Part shown: one piece after another, positions 1 through 10,079 of the stretch
Position numbering within the stretch: the first letter of the stretch is position 1
How the letters are laid out: the number at the start of each line of letters is the position of its first letter
NCBI GenBank assembly: GCA_026075535.2
Contig: AP026539.1
Location: 3,286,001 to 3,350,000, forward strand
Direction: 5' to 3'
Length of the DNA: 64,000 bases
From: Tricholoma matsutake
Taxonomy: Eukaryota > Basidiomycota > Agaricomycetes > Agaricales > Tricholomataceae
Program-made: the position numbers and the translations under genes
The notes under the pieces: model-generated
What the model was told of the DNA's origin: nothing
The model's input: the letters and a program-made list of their open reading frames with translations, nothing else
Databases searched by the model: none

Positions 1-745
1 TTGAATAGCCCATCAATGCATGTCATCAATTCACCTCAAATCATTAAGATCCTAACAAGAGCTCCAAAGAGAAGATTTCAGAAGAATATCTCCCTGAATG
101 AGGACGATGATGATGCAGTGGATACTGTTACACATGTAAGTTGAGGTCAATTTGAAATGTGGACCAAAAACAAAGCATACCAAGGTCCCCCTGACTGTGG
201 TTATGGAAGAACATGGTGAATTGAATTCTGCTATACATGATAATCTTGATCTTGCTCCAGAATAGGATATGCAAGAACATCAGGTGGCCAATGAGCCAAT
301 TTGGCCACACATTGGCCTGGTCAGCTTCTGACACTGATTGACTTACTAAGGCTCATATACAAATAATAGAGACAGCAAGACTATGTCTTGGAGTTTTTGG
401 GACAAGTGGATGAATTGCTACAAGCATCCCTGTCTTGGCAGGCATGGTCCATTAACAAACAAGTTTGCAACCACTGTCCATTCAATAAATGGGCAATTTG
501 GAGATGTGTTGATTGTTCACTAGGAAGCACACTTTGCCGAACATGAATGTGTGTAGCACACAGGCAAAATCCCTTCCATTGCACTGAATGCTGGACCAGC
601 ATGCACTTCTACTGCGCTGAGCTATGGGAGGTTGGTATGTACATTTTAGTTCAACACCAGACAGATCAGCCCATTTGCAACAATCTCCACTTCCAAATGA
701 AATATCTGGAGACATTCAAAGACATGAAGGATAAAGCTGAGTAAG
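1..745 (+). pseudogene. KDZ-type transposase N-terminal fragment (CxC2-like cysteine cluster)
   Basis: Around 460-745 the plus strand reads as a cysteine/histidine cluster: CNHC near 460, WRCVDC near 500, then CVAHRQNPFHCTECW from about 550. This is the layout I know from the CxC2 cysteine cluster that precedes the catalytic domain in basidiomycete KDZ (Kyakuja-Dileera-Zisupton) transposases: C-x2-C, a second C-x2-C, then H-x-x-N-P-F-H followed by W. A stop (TGA at about 544) lies inside the cluster and no long frame is preserved, so it is a decayed fragment. It begins before the window. It is separate from the larger KDZ gene at 32-60 kb. What the first 400 bases encode is not clear. Confidence 0.5.
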
Positions 746-786
746 AGTCAGCCAATTGGCAGGCCAACAGTTGGCATTGGCCTTCT

Positions 787-1092
787 TTGCATCAGTCAGC
801 ATTGACATCACCCCCATCTCATGACTTGGCATCAGGAATGTCAGACAGTACAGCAGATGAAATCAGGGCCAATGATGAAACCAAGGCTGACACAGCATTC
901 TTTGATTGCCTCAATGCCCTTTGGCATCAAGGAAAAGGTAATATCAAGCACATCAAGGATAGTTTACAAGACTTCTTTGATGGTGATGACAAATGTGAAG
1001 TTGAACATGCCAATGAAGACATCCATGGGTTTGAACCATATTTGCCTTATATGGCTATGGGATGGAGCTGGAATGGTCCCAAATCACGCTGA
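787..1092 (+). pseudogene. Unassigned acidic ORF next to the KDZ fragment
   Basis: An open frame of about 100 codons, rich in D/E, with an overlapping open frame in the next phase (821-1138). I do not recognise a family. It follows the KDZ-like cysteine cluster on the same strand, so it may be a continuation of that decayed element, but no KDZ catalytic motif can be seen. It may equally be a chance ORF. No promoter or terminator is evident. Confidence 0.2.
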
Positions 1093-1138
1093 ATATGAAC
1101 ATTTCCTCCAAGCTGCCATAGAACAATTAATGCAGTAA

Positions 1139-1390
1139 TTTACAGTGCCCCACATGTCCTAGTGGACTCCGCACGGACTGAGTGGAGTCCGAGCTAGTCT
1201 GTATGGAGTCTACACAGAATCCGGGTCAATTTGATATTTTATGAGTTCCAAGCTTTTCAGACTTTATAAAAGTCATGATGTGCCTACAAAATAAAGGGGT
1301 GCAGAGCAAGGATTGAACCTAAGACCTAACCTAAATCAAGCTGATTTATGCTAAATCAATCCCACATAACTTAGCCCTCAGAATCAACAC
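1139..1390 (-). repeat. Terminal and tRNA-like piece of the TTTACACTGCCCC repeat family
   Basis: Begins with TTTACAGTGCCCCACAT, close to the 18-bp terminal inverted repeat of the 8,981-11,681 element. Then come short direct repeats (GGACTC, GGAGTC) like that element's subterminal CCTGG repeats. At 1,205-1,335 it matches the block at 9,134-9,250: GTCAATTTGATATTTTATGAG followed, on the minus strand, by a B-box-like GGTTCAATCC. The A-box half is degraded and no second terminus is visible. Confidence 0.5.
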
Positions 1391-1812
1391 TTAGCTCACT
1401 TATCTGTTCTGAAAGAAAATCAGGTGGCAATGTCTAACCACACTCCCCATTGCAACTAGTAAGGTGAAAGCCACAGCATAGCCTACTGGAGTACAGATGA
1501 CTCCTTCCTTCTTAAAGGTACCCCTGTCCAAGAATCTTCTACCATTCTGTGTATATTCAAATGCAATGCGACGCGACATGTCACGTGGCTCGGTACTCGC
1601 TGGCATCAACAAATTCTTTTTTCTTTTGCTGCCTTACTTCTGCCATGCTGTTTCAGGCTGCCCCACTGCTCCTGATATGTGGTTTTCTTTCAGTTCTTCA
1701 CTCACATTTACCTAGTCTTTTCCCCCAGTCACTTGGTGTCTGACTGATGTCTGAAATTTCACCAGCAGGAACTTTGCTTGTTTGTCTGGGACTCTACTTG
1801 CTCTTGACAATG
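1391..1812. other. No gene recognised
   Basis: I see no conserved coding signal or repeat here. It is the 5' flank of the XPG-like pseudogene. No clear core promoter stands out. Confidence 0.4.
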
Positions 1813-3560
1813 ATGGGCATACCTGGACTCTGGAAGGTATAGTGCCCTGCTGTCATCTGCCCTGCTGTTTGCTTATGTCTACATCTAGATTGTGCAACCT
1901 GCTGAAGAGATAGTCTCCCTCACAAGGCTGACCATCACAGAGGGCTTCAAGGCCAACAAATGGGGCACCCAATCTTTGGTTGTTGGTGTAGATGCTAGGT
2001 ACTCCCTATCTCTCTGATGACAACTCTATGCTCACCAGTAAGCACAGCATCTGGACAGGTCAAGCACAAGCAATCTTCAACAGTCAGGAACTTTGTGCTC
2101 AAGCAGGCGAGAACCCTGAGCTTTGCATGCTCTATTTTTGCCTTGCACACTTGTTGAAGCTCCCTGTGATGGCCATGTTCATCTTTGATGGCCTGAAAAG
2201 ACCTGCAGTAAAGTGTGGAAAGCAAGTCAGACCCAAGCCGCACTAGTTGACACATGGACTCAAAGTGCTTGTGGCGGCATTTGGATTTCATTCACACCAG
2301 GTAATCCATCCTTTTCACTTTTGCTCACTGTTGCTAATCCATGTTTATATAGGCTCCTGGAGAGGCTGAGGCTGAACTGGCATGGCTGAATCAAAACAAC
2401 ATTATTGATACTGTTTTAACTGACGATGGTGATTGCTTAGTGTTTGGGGTGAAGTGTGTGATCTGCAAGTGAGTCATTTGTACTTTTTTACCATGCCCTC
2501 ACTTATGCCACCTCTTAGCCCAAATATGAAGACGGACAGTGACATGGTGGCAATATACACTGCCAAGTCAATTTCTGAGCACCCTGATGTGTCTCTGATG
2601 GAAGGCAGCATGATTCTCTTCGCCCTTCTTTCAGGTGGTGACTATGACCAAGTAAGTGCATCATTCCTCACTTCCACTGATGATGTGATGGCATAGATTG
2701 GATTACAAGGCTGTGGTACACATGTTGCCTATGGTCTGGCAAGAAGTGGCCTTGGAGACTCTTTGTTTCATGCTGTGCAGTCACTGGGGCTTCCTGATCT
2801 TTTGTGCTTCTTGATTGGGTGGTGCATCCAGCTCTGCAAAGAACGTTTGACCAATGCAAGTGGATATCTCACCCAAAAACAGCCGGCCCTCACTAGAAAA
2901 GTGCCCGCAACATTTCCCCACTATTATATGCTCTTCCAATATGTAAACCCAGACACATCTTGGACTGAAGACACCCTCCCCGATGCATCCCACTGGACGC
3001 CTGGCCAGCTCAACATAACCAAGCTCACCTTGCAGTGTGATACTTCACCTGGGGCATGCCCTCTGGGATCATGGCAAACTTCCATGGTCACATCTATGCT
3101 GGCGCTTGCTTCCAACACCTGTCTTCAGTAATCCGCCCCTTCCTTTTAGTGATAACTTTTGGTTGATTTACTGTCTCTTCTCAGCCTGTATATATGGTGT
3201 CCCATTTATCCACTCACCTCTCAGGCATGATTGAGGATGGTGAATTTACTCCTGCTAATGTTCTTTGGATTGAGAGGGTGAGGTCTGGACCTGGTGATGT
3301 TCCCAGCTACCATGTTGAATTGTCAACATATTTGCTTATCACTGCTCTCCTGTCTGGTCTCCATGGCATCCATAAAGAAGTCCCAGAAAACTCAGGCCCT
3401 CATCCCTTGACATTTGTGTGGATTCCAGCATCTATTCTTCATATGGTGCTTCCAGTGCTGGTCAAACAGTTTGAGGTGAAGAAGGCCCAGTCAGTCAGCA
3501 ACTCTATCTCATGCATTGTGACTCTTAATCTGACATGTCCTCTAGTCTAAAATTGGACAT
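1813..3560 (+). pseudogene. XPG/GEN1-like structure-specific endonuclease, decayed
   Basis: The start MGIPGLWK is the XPG N-terminal signature. Introns can be traced by GT-AG signals and keep frame: exons 1813-1836, 1889-1998, 2048-2300, 2353-2468, 2519-2651 and 2697 onward. The product carries GVDASIW across the second junction, an XPG-I core APGEAEAELAWLN with the acidic DDGDCLVFG, and SGGDYDQ followed by GLQGCGTHVAYGLARSGLG, the helix-hairpin-helix region. XPG/Rad2/GEN1 enzymes cut branched DNA using these acidic residues. Breaks: TAG at 2244-2246 where the family has Trp (KPH-stop-LT), and a one-base frameshift near 3036, after which the YFTWG segment continues in another phase. The C-terminal part runs to about 3560. 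Such genes are multicopy in Agaricomycetes, so this may be a dead paralogue. No neighbour suggests an operon-like unit. Confidence 0.75.
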
Positions 3561-4440
3561 ACAAAGCATCTGCTTCTGACAAGATGGTCATTGACCTCAC
3601 TGGTGATTAGAGGGTTCTTGGTTTGGGGTGTGCCTTGACTCTTGAGAGAATGGACTCAGTTTGAATGGACTTAGTATACAGTTGCTTTGATTTTTTTTTC
3701 TTGGGACTTATACTGTACTGTGGACTCACTTTTGAATTCTTTCTTGGACTTTATTATCATGGACTTACTTGTTCCTTTATAGACTTGTACAAGACAATCT
3801 GTATCTGTAATATAAATATAAAAAGAATTGCAGGGGATTTCCCCAAAAGCATGCCATGTATGAAGTGGGTCCAATTAAAATCTAAAACATTGGAAGACAT
3901 CTACCTAAAACTACCACATCAGCAATTCCTCCTCGTGGCAGCCTATGGCTTCTAAGTGCTCAGCTTTGATCCATCAATCTCAGAAGAAATCAACCCTCAG
4001 AAAGGCTGTGAGCCTGTCAAACTTGAAGGTTGTACAGGATGCCTGTCTCAAAGAATTCAGCAGATCAAGGAATACAAAAAAGGCATACAAACCAGTCTGG
4101 TCTATGGTTCACTGATCCCTTGAGAAGCAGTAAAACTGCTCGAGACCAGTTGTAACTGGTCTTGAACCGAACTTGTGGTTGCCAACTTAAGATAGAATAA
4201 ATATTTACAATTATAATATATAGACTACAATATGTGGGGCACACCCGAGTTGAAATGGCTGGAAGGTGAGCCATTTAAATATCCCAAGGTGAGCACAGTC
4301 CATTTGCATCTATTTGTATGATCACGCACTTTTGTTGACATGTTTTTGATGTGTTGACATGTTTTGTTTATGTGTTTACACATATTTGTGCTGCATTGCT
4401 ACAACCTGCAACACAACTCATTTCTCTCCCACCACAACCA
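3561..4440. other. Non-coding stretch with a hAT-like MITE remnant
   Basis: No gene recognised. About 4,085-4,175 contains AACCAGTCTGGTCTATGG and GACCAGTTGTAACTGGTC, which resemble the interior of the GTTTAAAGGTCC-TIR elements at 5,160, 6,946 and 19,935. The flanking A/T-rich sequence shows no other structure I can name. Confidence 0.35.
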
Positions 4441-5085
4441 TGGCTGCACATGCAATGAAGGGGGGTCCAAATGATGGCTTGTTGTTTGGGCCCCAGGTAA
4501 ATTCATTATCTTTTCTTTCTTTTCATTTCTAACTTCTTTATTTGTTTTTAGGTCCTATCCTTGTGACAATGACATTGCCGATTGCAACATTGTTATAATG
4601 TACCACATCATGCATGCCCAAATGACACTCAGTGTTGTTTGGGCCCAGATAATTATCTTTTTCATTGATTCTTTGCAAATAACTAATGTTTTATATTTTT
4701 TTTAGGTTTTAACTTTGTAGGGATGACTACAACAGATGGGGACAACTAATGACACACAGGGAGGATTAACAACAAGGTATGTGCCACATCACCCCAGCAC
4801 TGCCACATTACTAATGACCCCACATCCATTTGAAAAGTTAATGACAACTAACGACCCAGCACCCACCTCCAGCCTCATGAACCACTGCTCGTGGGGTGGA
4901 TTGCAGGTGCTAGCTGCTTATGACAACAAACAGCAGGTAACAACATTACAGCCTCAAAACAGCAACTCCCACCCAAACAATGACACCAGGTGCATGCCAC
5001 GTCACCAATGACCAAGCACCCACCTCCCAGCCTCGTGAGCCACTGCTCACGGGGTGGATTTGTTTTCTTTCATTTTTATTTCTTG
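4441..5085 (+). repeat. Composite repeat: two intron-like modules and two GAGCA/TGCTC palindromes
   Basis: Two intron-like units, 4497-4551 (GTAAAT donor, CTAAC branch-like motif, TTTTTAG acceptor) and 4649-4705 (ATAATT at the donor position, ends TTTTTTTAG). Each is preceded by GTTTGGGCCCCAG or GTTTGGGCCCAG and followed by GT. They are followed by palindromic motifs at 4876-4899 and 5034-5057 (CGTGAGCCACTGCTCACGG) ending GGGGTGGATT. The same order of parts recurs at 9.8-11.1, 15.1-15.7, 34.6-35.1 and 62.5-63.2 kb. No coding function is claimed. Confidence 0.6.
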
Positions 5086-5156
5086 TTTCATTCTTTTATT
5101 ATTGTGTTTAATTTTTTTTGTTGTACTATAAATTAGTCTGAGTAGTTAGCTGGTAG

Positions 5157-5376
5157 TCAGTAGTACAACGTCAGTTGGACCACTGGTCCAGTCAAAAACC
5201 AGTCTGAACTGGTTTTTGAACTGGTTTTTGAACTGACATGAACTGATACAGACCAGTCCTGTAAGGTCCAGTCTGGTTTTTGTAAAACATTTGACATATA
5301 AGAACCAGTCCTGGCCCCGGTCCTCCATCAAGGAGGGTGAAAACCAGGACTGGACCAGACTTTAAAGCACTACAAG
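5157..5376. mobile_element. hAT-like MITE fragment (GTTTAAAGGTCC-type terminus)
   Basis: Ends with GGACCAGACTTTAAAGCACTA, a diverged form of the terminus seen at 6946 and 19,935, and contains repeated CCAGTCTGAACTGG and AACTGGTTTTTG. It abuts the 5' end of the tyrosine recombinase pseudogene. The left terminus and target duplication are not resolved. Confidence 0.45.
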
Positions 5377-8207
5377 AGAGAGCAAGCGGGACCAACAGCG
5401 ACTGCATCAATGCTGACAAGCTTGCAAAAGCCTTTGACAATCCACCAAACAAGTATTCTGTGATGGTGCTCAAGCTTTTCCTCACCCTGAAATGCTTCAG
5501 TGAAGCTCTTGGTCTCAGCACTGGGCAAGGAATTCATGGAGCCTTCACAAATTATTGGGATGAGATGTACATGCCATCAAAGTTTCCAAAATTGGAATGT
5601 TGGCCCCCATTTACCATTTACAACTTGCAGGGATGGACAGAAGTATGTAGGCATCTACTCATACAATGAGGAAGCAAACAAGGTCTCTGGATGTCCAGCT
5701 CATGTGCCATCTGTCCAGGCAATGATGGATGCCATCAAAATGCAGTCGAGAGCAAAGGGGGCTGCAGCCACTCAGCAGCATGCCAATGCAATGACAATTG
5801 AGGATCTTCAAACAATGATGCAGTGGTCTGAAAATGAGTGTCCAAGCAGCAAGATAGAGCCCAAGAATGGATCATTGGTCAAGGATGTCAAGCAGCTGCC
5901 GATCCTGACAAAGCATACAATGATGAGGGCCTTCTGCATTTACCCTTTGGACAAGGTAGGTGATGCACATTCTTCATGATGCCAAGCTTATGCTGATGTT
6001 GTACAGAAACATTGAGCTATGTGAGTTACAAGTACAGGATATCAGGATGGGCTGTGTCAGCCCAGCTCCATATTACATCCCACATTTTAAAGTGCATCTT
6101 GATGGGCACAAGGGATGGCAGAGCAAAGCAGGATATGATGGGCCTCGTGAAAGTGCAGTTTTCCATTCTTGTTGACTTGCAGGTTGATCAGAGACTGATG
6201 GCAATTTGGACAGTAACATCTATGACATCTATCAGCAAGATGTCCCTGAAATGGACATGAGCTCCCACCTCATGAGGTGGCTCAACTTTCTCAAAGCACA
6301 ATTGGGCTGTCCACTTGTCAACAATGACTACATTTTTTCCTACTTTGCACCAAATGGAGCCCCTCACCCAAAGCGAGTGATGTCATACAACACCCTTCAA
6401 AACACCCTGACAGAATTTTCAGCAGCAGCTGGGCTCAATAAGCAGTATACTACACACTGTTTCCATCGTGGGGGAGCTCAGTATCAATTTATGCATGCAC
6501 CACTTGGCAAGCAGTGGTCACTGAGTATGGTTTGATGGTGGGGGGGATGGGCTATTGGAGAGCATGTAGGTAAAAATGAATGCTTGAGAGCTTGAAGCTG
6601 ACTGTCATGGTTTGAAACAGGTTGACACACTGATGAAGTACCTCATTGATGCACTCCAGAGCTTTGAGAGTGGCCATGGCAACACTCTATACCCTATCCA
6701 CACCAAGCCTGAGAAGAGTTTTGTGAAATGACGCACACAGTGGATCACAAGCTTGACAATCTTACCATTGCCTTGAACTCTGGGCTTTCTATTGGGGTTG
6801 CTATGCATTCAGGTGTTCACTCAGAATTTACCATCCCCAGCAGCATGGATCCAGGACCAGCACAGACTCCAAGCCAGGGTCAGGACCTTAGATGGACATC
6901 TGCAGCTCCATATCTTGCTAAAAGGCCTGAAACTCCAATTGGCCTTAGTGTTTAAAGGTCCAGTTCAGTCTGGTTTTTTGACCCCCAAGAGGGGCAACCG
7001 GCAACCGCAACCGCAACTGGACCGACCCAGATATGGGGCAACTGCAACCAAACCAAGTAGGACTGGTCCACATCGGTTCGGTTGCCCCCAAAAAACCAGT
7101 TAATACTGGTCTTAGTCACCATGAGGGGTGGGTTCCTTTCCCGCGATGATATACCCCACGAGTCATGTCACCATGAGGCATGGGTTTCTCATTTCTGTAA
7201 TAATTTTGTACATCATGGGAAAAAACCCACAAGTCATGTCACCATGAGGTGCAGGTTCCTTTCCCATGATGATATAACCTGCGTGTCAGGTCACCATGAG
7301 GCGTGGGTTTCTCATTTCCATAATAATTTCATATCTTTTCAGCAAATTATTACAGATATGAGCAACCCATGCCTCATGGTGACATGACTCACAGGGTATG
7401 TCCTCATGGGAAAGGAACCTGTGCCTCATGGCGACCTGACTTGCAGGGTATGTCCTCATGGGAAAGGAACCAGTGCCTCATGGCAACCTGACTTGTGGGT
7501 TTTTTCCCGCGATGTACACATCTTTTATGCACTGCAGAAAGACTGGTTGCAACTGATGGCAACCGGTCTTCTAACAGTTTTCAAATATTTTCAAAATGAG
7601 GCAACCAGCAACCAGACCAACCCCAAATGTGGGCAACTGCAACCGATGGTCTGGTTGCATTCAGTCCAGTTCAGTTTGGTTGCGGTCATTTTTTCAGTTG
7701 CATTAACCGGACCTTTAAACACGAACTGGCCTTGAGGGCGACAATGACAATCAGGCACATCCCAGATTGAGAAGGTCCCAATCAGTCCCAGCTCTCCTTG
7801 GTACAGTATCAATCCCTGATCTTGGGCATGATTGTGGTGTGTGGCATAGGGCTGTTGTTCAGTGGAAGGAAGGCACATCTGACATGCCTCAAGGACTGGC
7901 TTTGAAGGATTGGCTGAAGGCTTGGTATACTGGCAAGATGGGGTGTGTAACTGGCACAAAATGGTCCCAGAGGAAGCTGATTGCAGATGAGTACAGCAGG
8001 TTTGTTGATAGACTTTTATCAATGATGCCAAGTACTCACTTGCTGATTGTAAGGTTCGGATCGGATGATGAGAAGTTTTTACAGGTCTACCCATTTGCAG
8101 ATTCTAAGCCTCTGACCCACCTCCAACATGCAATCCAAAAAAACCATCCAGAGATGCAGAGAAATAGCAGGAATGGGACCCCAACAGAACATGAGAGTTC
8201 TCCCTGA
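5377..8207 (+). pseudogene. Basidiomycete tyrosine recombinase-like gene, split and inactivated
   Basis: Blocks in order: N-terminal segment 5337-5669 (SEALGLSTGQGIHGAF), helix-rich segment 5700-5979 (KGAAATQQHANAMTIEDL, then HTMMRAF), RNIELCELQVQDI near 6007 with the likely box-I Arg, PAPYYIPHFKVHL, and box II TTHCFHRGGAQY near 6460, then WWGGWAIGEHV and MKYLIDALQS carrying the candidate nucleophile Tyr. A C-terminal domain follows at 7733-8207 (LALKDW, WYTGKM, TGTKWSQRK). I recall this as a common, poorly named Agaricomycete tyrosine-recombinase family (Crypton-like). Box II normally reads HCFRRGGA; here the catalytic Arg codon is CAT (6474-6476), a CpG>CpA change. A 779-bp element interrupts the gene at 6946-7724, and removing it with one target repeat restores the frame (PIGL then EGDNDNQ). 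Further stops and frame breaks are present. Confidence 0.7.
6946..7724. mobile_element. hAT-like foldback MITE inserted in the recombinase gene
   Basis: Terminal inverted repeat TAGTGTTTAAAGGTCC at the left and its complement ending TTTAAACACGA at the right. Flanking 8-bp repeats are ATTGGCCT (6938-6945) and ACTGGCCT (7725-7732), one mismatch, the 8-bp duplication size of hAT elements. The interior holds three to four direct copies of an about 85-bp unit (CACCATGAGGNGTGGGTTCC type, 7,118-7,320), followed by inverted copies (7,360-7,510), so it can fold back on itself. No transposase is encoded. Confidence 0.75.
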
Positions 8208-8980
8208 CACAATACTTGCTACACACTACCTACAATTGGCTTAAATATATGTAGGGAATGCTCAAGAGAGTCAATACATACAAGAATGCAAAGCGTTGAG
8301 ACTGTGGGAATGTGACTGACAACAATGATCACTGATAATCAAATTTGATCAATGTTGTTATTACAGTCACTCTCTACTACACCACACTTGCCCTAGTAAG
8401 GAATCTTTTAACAGGTTGCCTACATAATTCCTCCTCCTTTTCTTGTTCCTTTTCACTACTGATAGCCTCCTTTGTTAGATCATAACTTGTATTCTCATGA
8501 GTCACCTTGCTTCCACTGTCAAAATTTGTAGTAAGTTTTTGTTTCTTTCTCTTCCATTATAACTAGAAAATGTTCTTTTCCCTAGGTTACACTGCTACAG
8601 TGTTTTCAGCTCAACAACAGCCAACAATGCACACAACACAACACCACCCCTCCTCCCCATCCAAATGGGATGTGAGGCTCTTGTTTGGGCATAGGAGACT
8701 GCAGAGGGTTGCTGGGAGACCCAAGAACTGCCAGGTATGCCCACTATTTACATCTCCACCCACCACAGCTCACACCCTCCAGATCAACCACCAACCCACC
8801 CCCTGCCACCATTACCTTATAATGACAGAGACAGCAGATGAAAATGACAATGACAAATGGAGGACAACAATGAGGACTAAGGCATGGCAGGGGTTACCCC
8901 TGGGTATATTTTTCTCAACCCCTACCCATACCCATGAACACTGTACCCATATGATAATGGGTTGCAGTTTTACTCTGAAC
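8208..8980. other. Intergenic; fragment shared with 62.7 kb and a TACCCATACCC block
   Basis: No gene recognised. About 8,630-8,735 (CCTCCTCCCCATCCAAATGG, then GATGTGAGGCT and GGGAGACCC) closely matches 62,730-62,830. About 8,885-8,970 (GGGTTACCCCTGGGTATAT and repeated ACCCATACCCAT) matches blocks at 12,600-12,745 and 34,377-34,480, apparently a short dispersed element. Confidence 0.45.
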
Positions 8981-9222
8981 TTTACACTGCCCCACATAGT
9001 CCTGGAGGAATCCTGGTAGTCCTGGAGGAATCCTCCAGGAATCCAGTAGGACTCACCAGGACTCACCAGGACTCACCAGGAATCCTCCAGGAATCCAGTG
9101 GGACTTACCAGGATTCCTGGTCTGTTACCAAACATCCAACCATAATGGAAAGTCAATTTGATATCTTATGAGTTCAAGTGCCTCAACTTCAGAAATTTCA
9201 CAACGTGCCCACAAAACAGATT

Positions 9223-9312
9223 TGTGCAAAGCAGGAATTGAACTCAAGACCTCATGATGAGGAATCACATGACAAACCAGACAAGTGTGCTCAACCAGTT
9301 GAGCCACAGGAG
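9223..9312 (-). repeat. tRNA-like Pol III promoter segment (SINE-like)
   Basis: On the minus strand: TGGCTCAACTGGTTGAGC (A-box-like, 9,288-9,306 region) and about 55 nt later GAGTTCAATTCC (B-box-like, 9,233-9,245). These match the spacing and motifs of an internal tRNA promoter, and a similar copy lies at 63,566-63,650. It could be a tRNA-derived SINE head or a tRNA pseudogene carried by the repeat. No complete cloverleaf was demonstrated. Confidence 0.5.
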
Positions 9313-9416
9313 AATTATTTGTTATCCATATAAAGTTTATTTATGACTCAAACTCAAACTCAAGCATATAATCTCTCTCAAAGTCACTGTTAAGATCAAA
9401 TAATTTTAATCAACTA

Positions 9417-9665
9417 CATCCCTCACATTAGATGCGAGGGATACAATACAATTAACTACATTGAAAAAGCCCTCCCATGCACCTCATGCAAGGGAGAGCC
9501 CTAAAAATATTTACAGATAAAACTAAATGCGAGGGCGACAATTATTAATAAATAAAGAAAATCCCCTCACCATTGTAAAATGCAGGTGAGGGGGAGGGCA
9601 TTAATATGAAAGAAAAAAAATGACAAAAAAAACCCTCCCCATGCAAAATGCAGGGGAGGGGGCAG
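9417..9665. repeat. Ladder of CCCTC...GAGGG hairpins
   Basis: Successive inverted repeats about 55-75 bp apart: CCCTCACATTAGATGCGAGGG near 9,419; CCCTCCCATGCA with TGCAAGGGAGAG near 9,471; CCCCTCACC with GGTGAGGGG near 9,565; CCCTCCCCATGCA with TGCAGGGGAGGG near 9,634. Spacers are A/T-rich. The same kind of series appears in inverted order at 63,210-63,470. Confidence 0.6.
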
Positions 9666-9780
9666 CCTGGTGGTGTCTCATTGTGGTGTGGGTGCATGGG
9701 TCCTGCTCCCTGTCCTCATCCCCATCCCTGTCCCTGTCCCCGTCTCCCCGTCGTCCCCATCCCAATGGTTCCCCATTTCT

Positions 9781-10040
9781 GCCCCACGAGCAGATGCTCA
9801 CAGCTGCAGATTGGGGTGCTGCTGTGGTGGTGGCCATCATCGCCATTCCACCCACAATCCACCCCATGAGCAGTGGCTCATGGGGCTGGAGGTGGGTGGT
9901 GTGTCGTTGGCCCCATCGTCGTTGTCCATTGTGGTTGGCAGCCATGCTTTGCGTTCTGGGGGTTCTGGTGCTGGTAGGTGGTGGCATCGTCGTTGTTGTT
10001 GACTGCACACTCACAATCCACCCTACGAGCAGAGGCTCGC
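9781..10040. repeat. GAGCA/TGCTC palindromes
   Basis: Three copies near 9,783 (CACGAGCAGATGCTCAC), 9,861 (CCCCATGAGCAGTGGCTCAT then GGGG) and 10,022 (CTACGAGCAGAGGCTCGCAG), each embedded in CCACC/GGTGG-rich sequence. About 19 copies occur across the window. Confidence 0.6.
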
Positions 10041-10079
10041 AGGTGTGGGGTGGGTGTGTTGGGTTGTCTCGTGTCCGGC

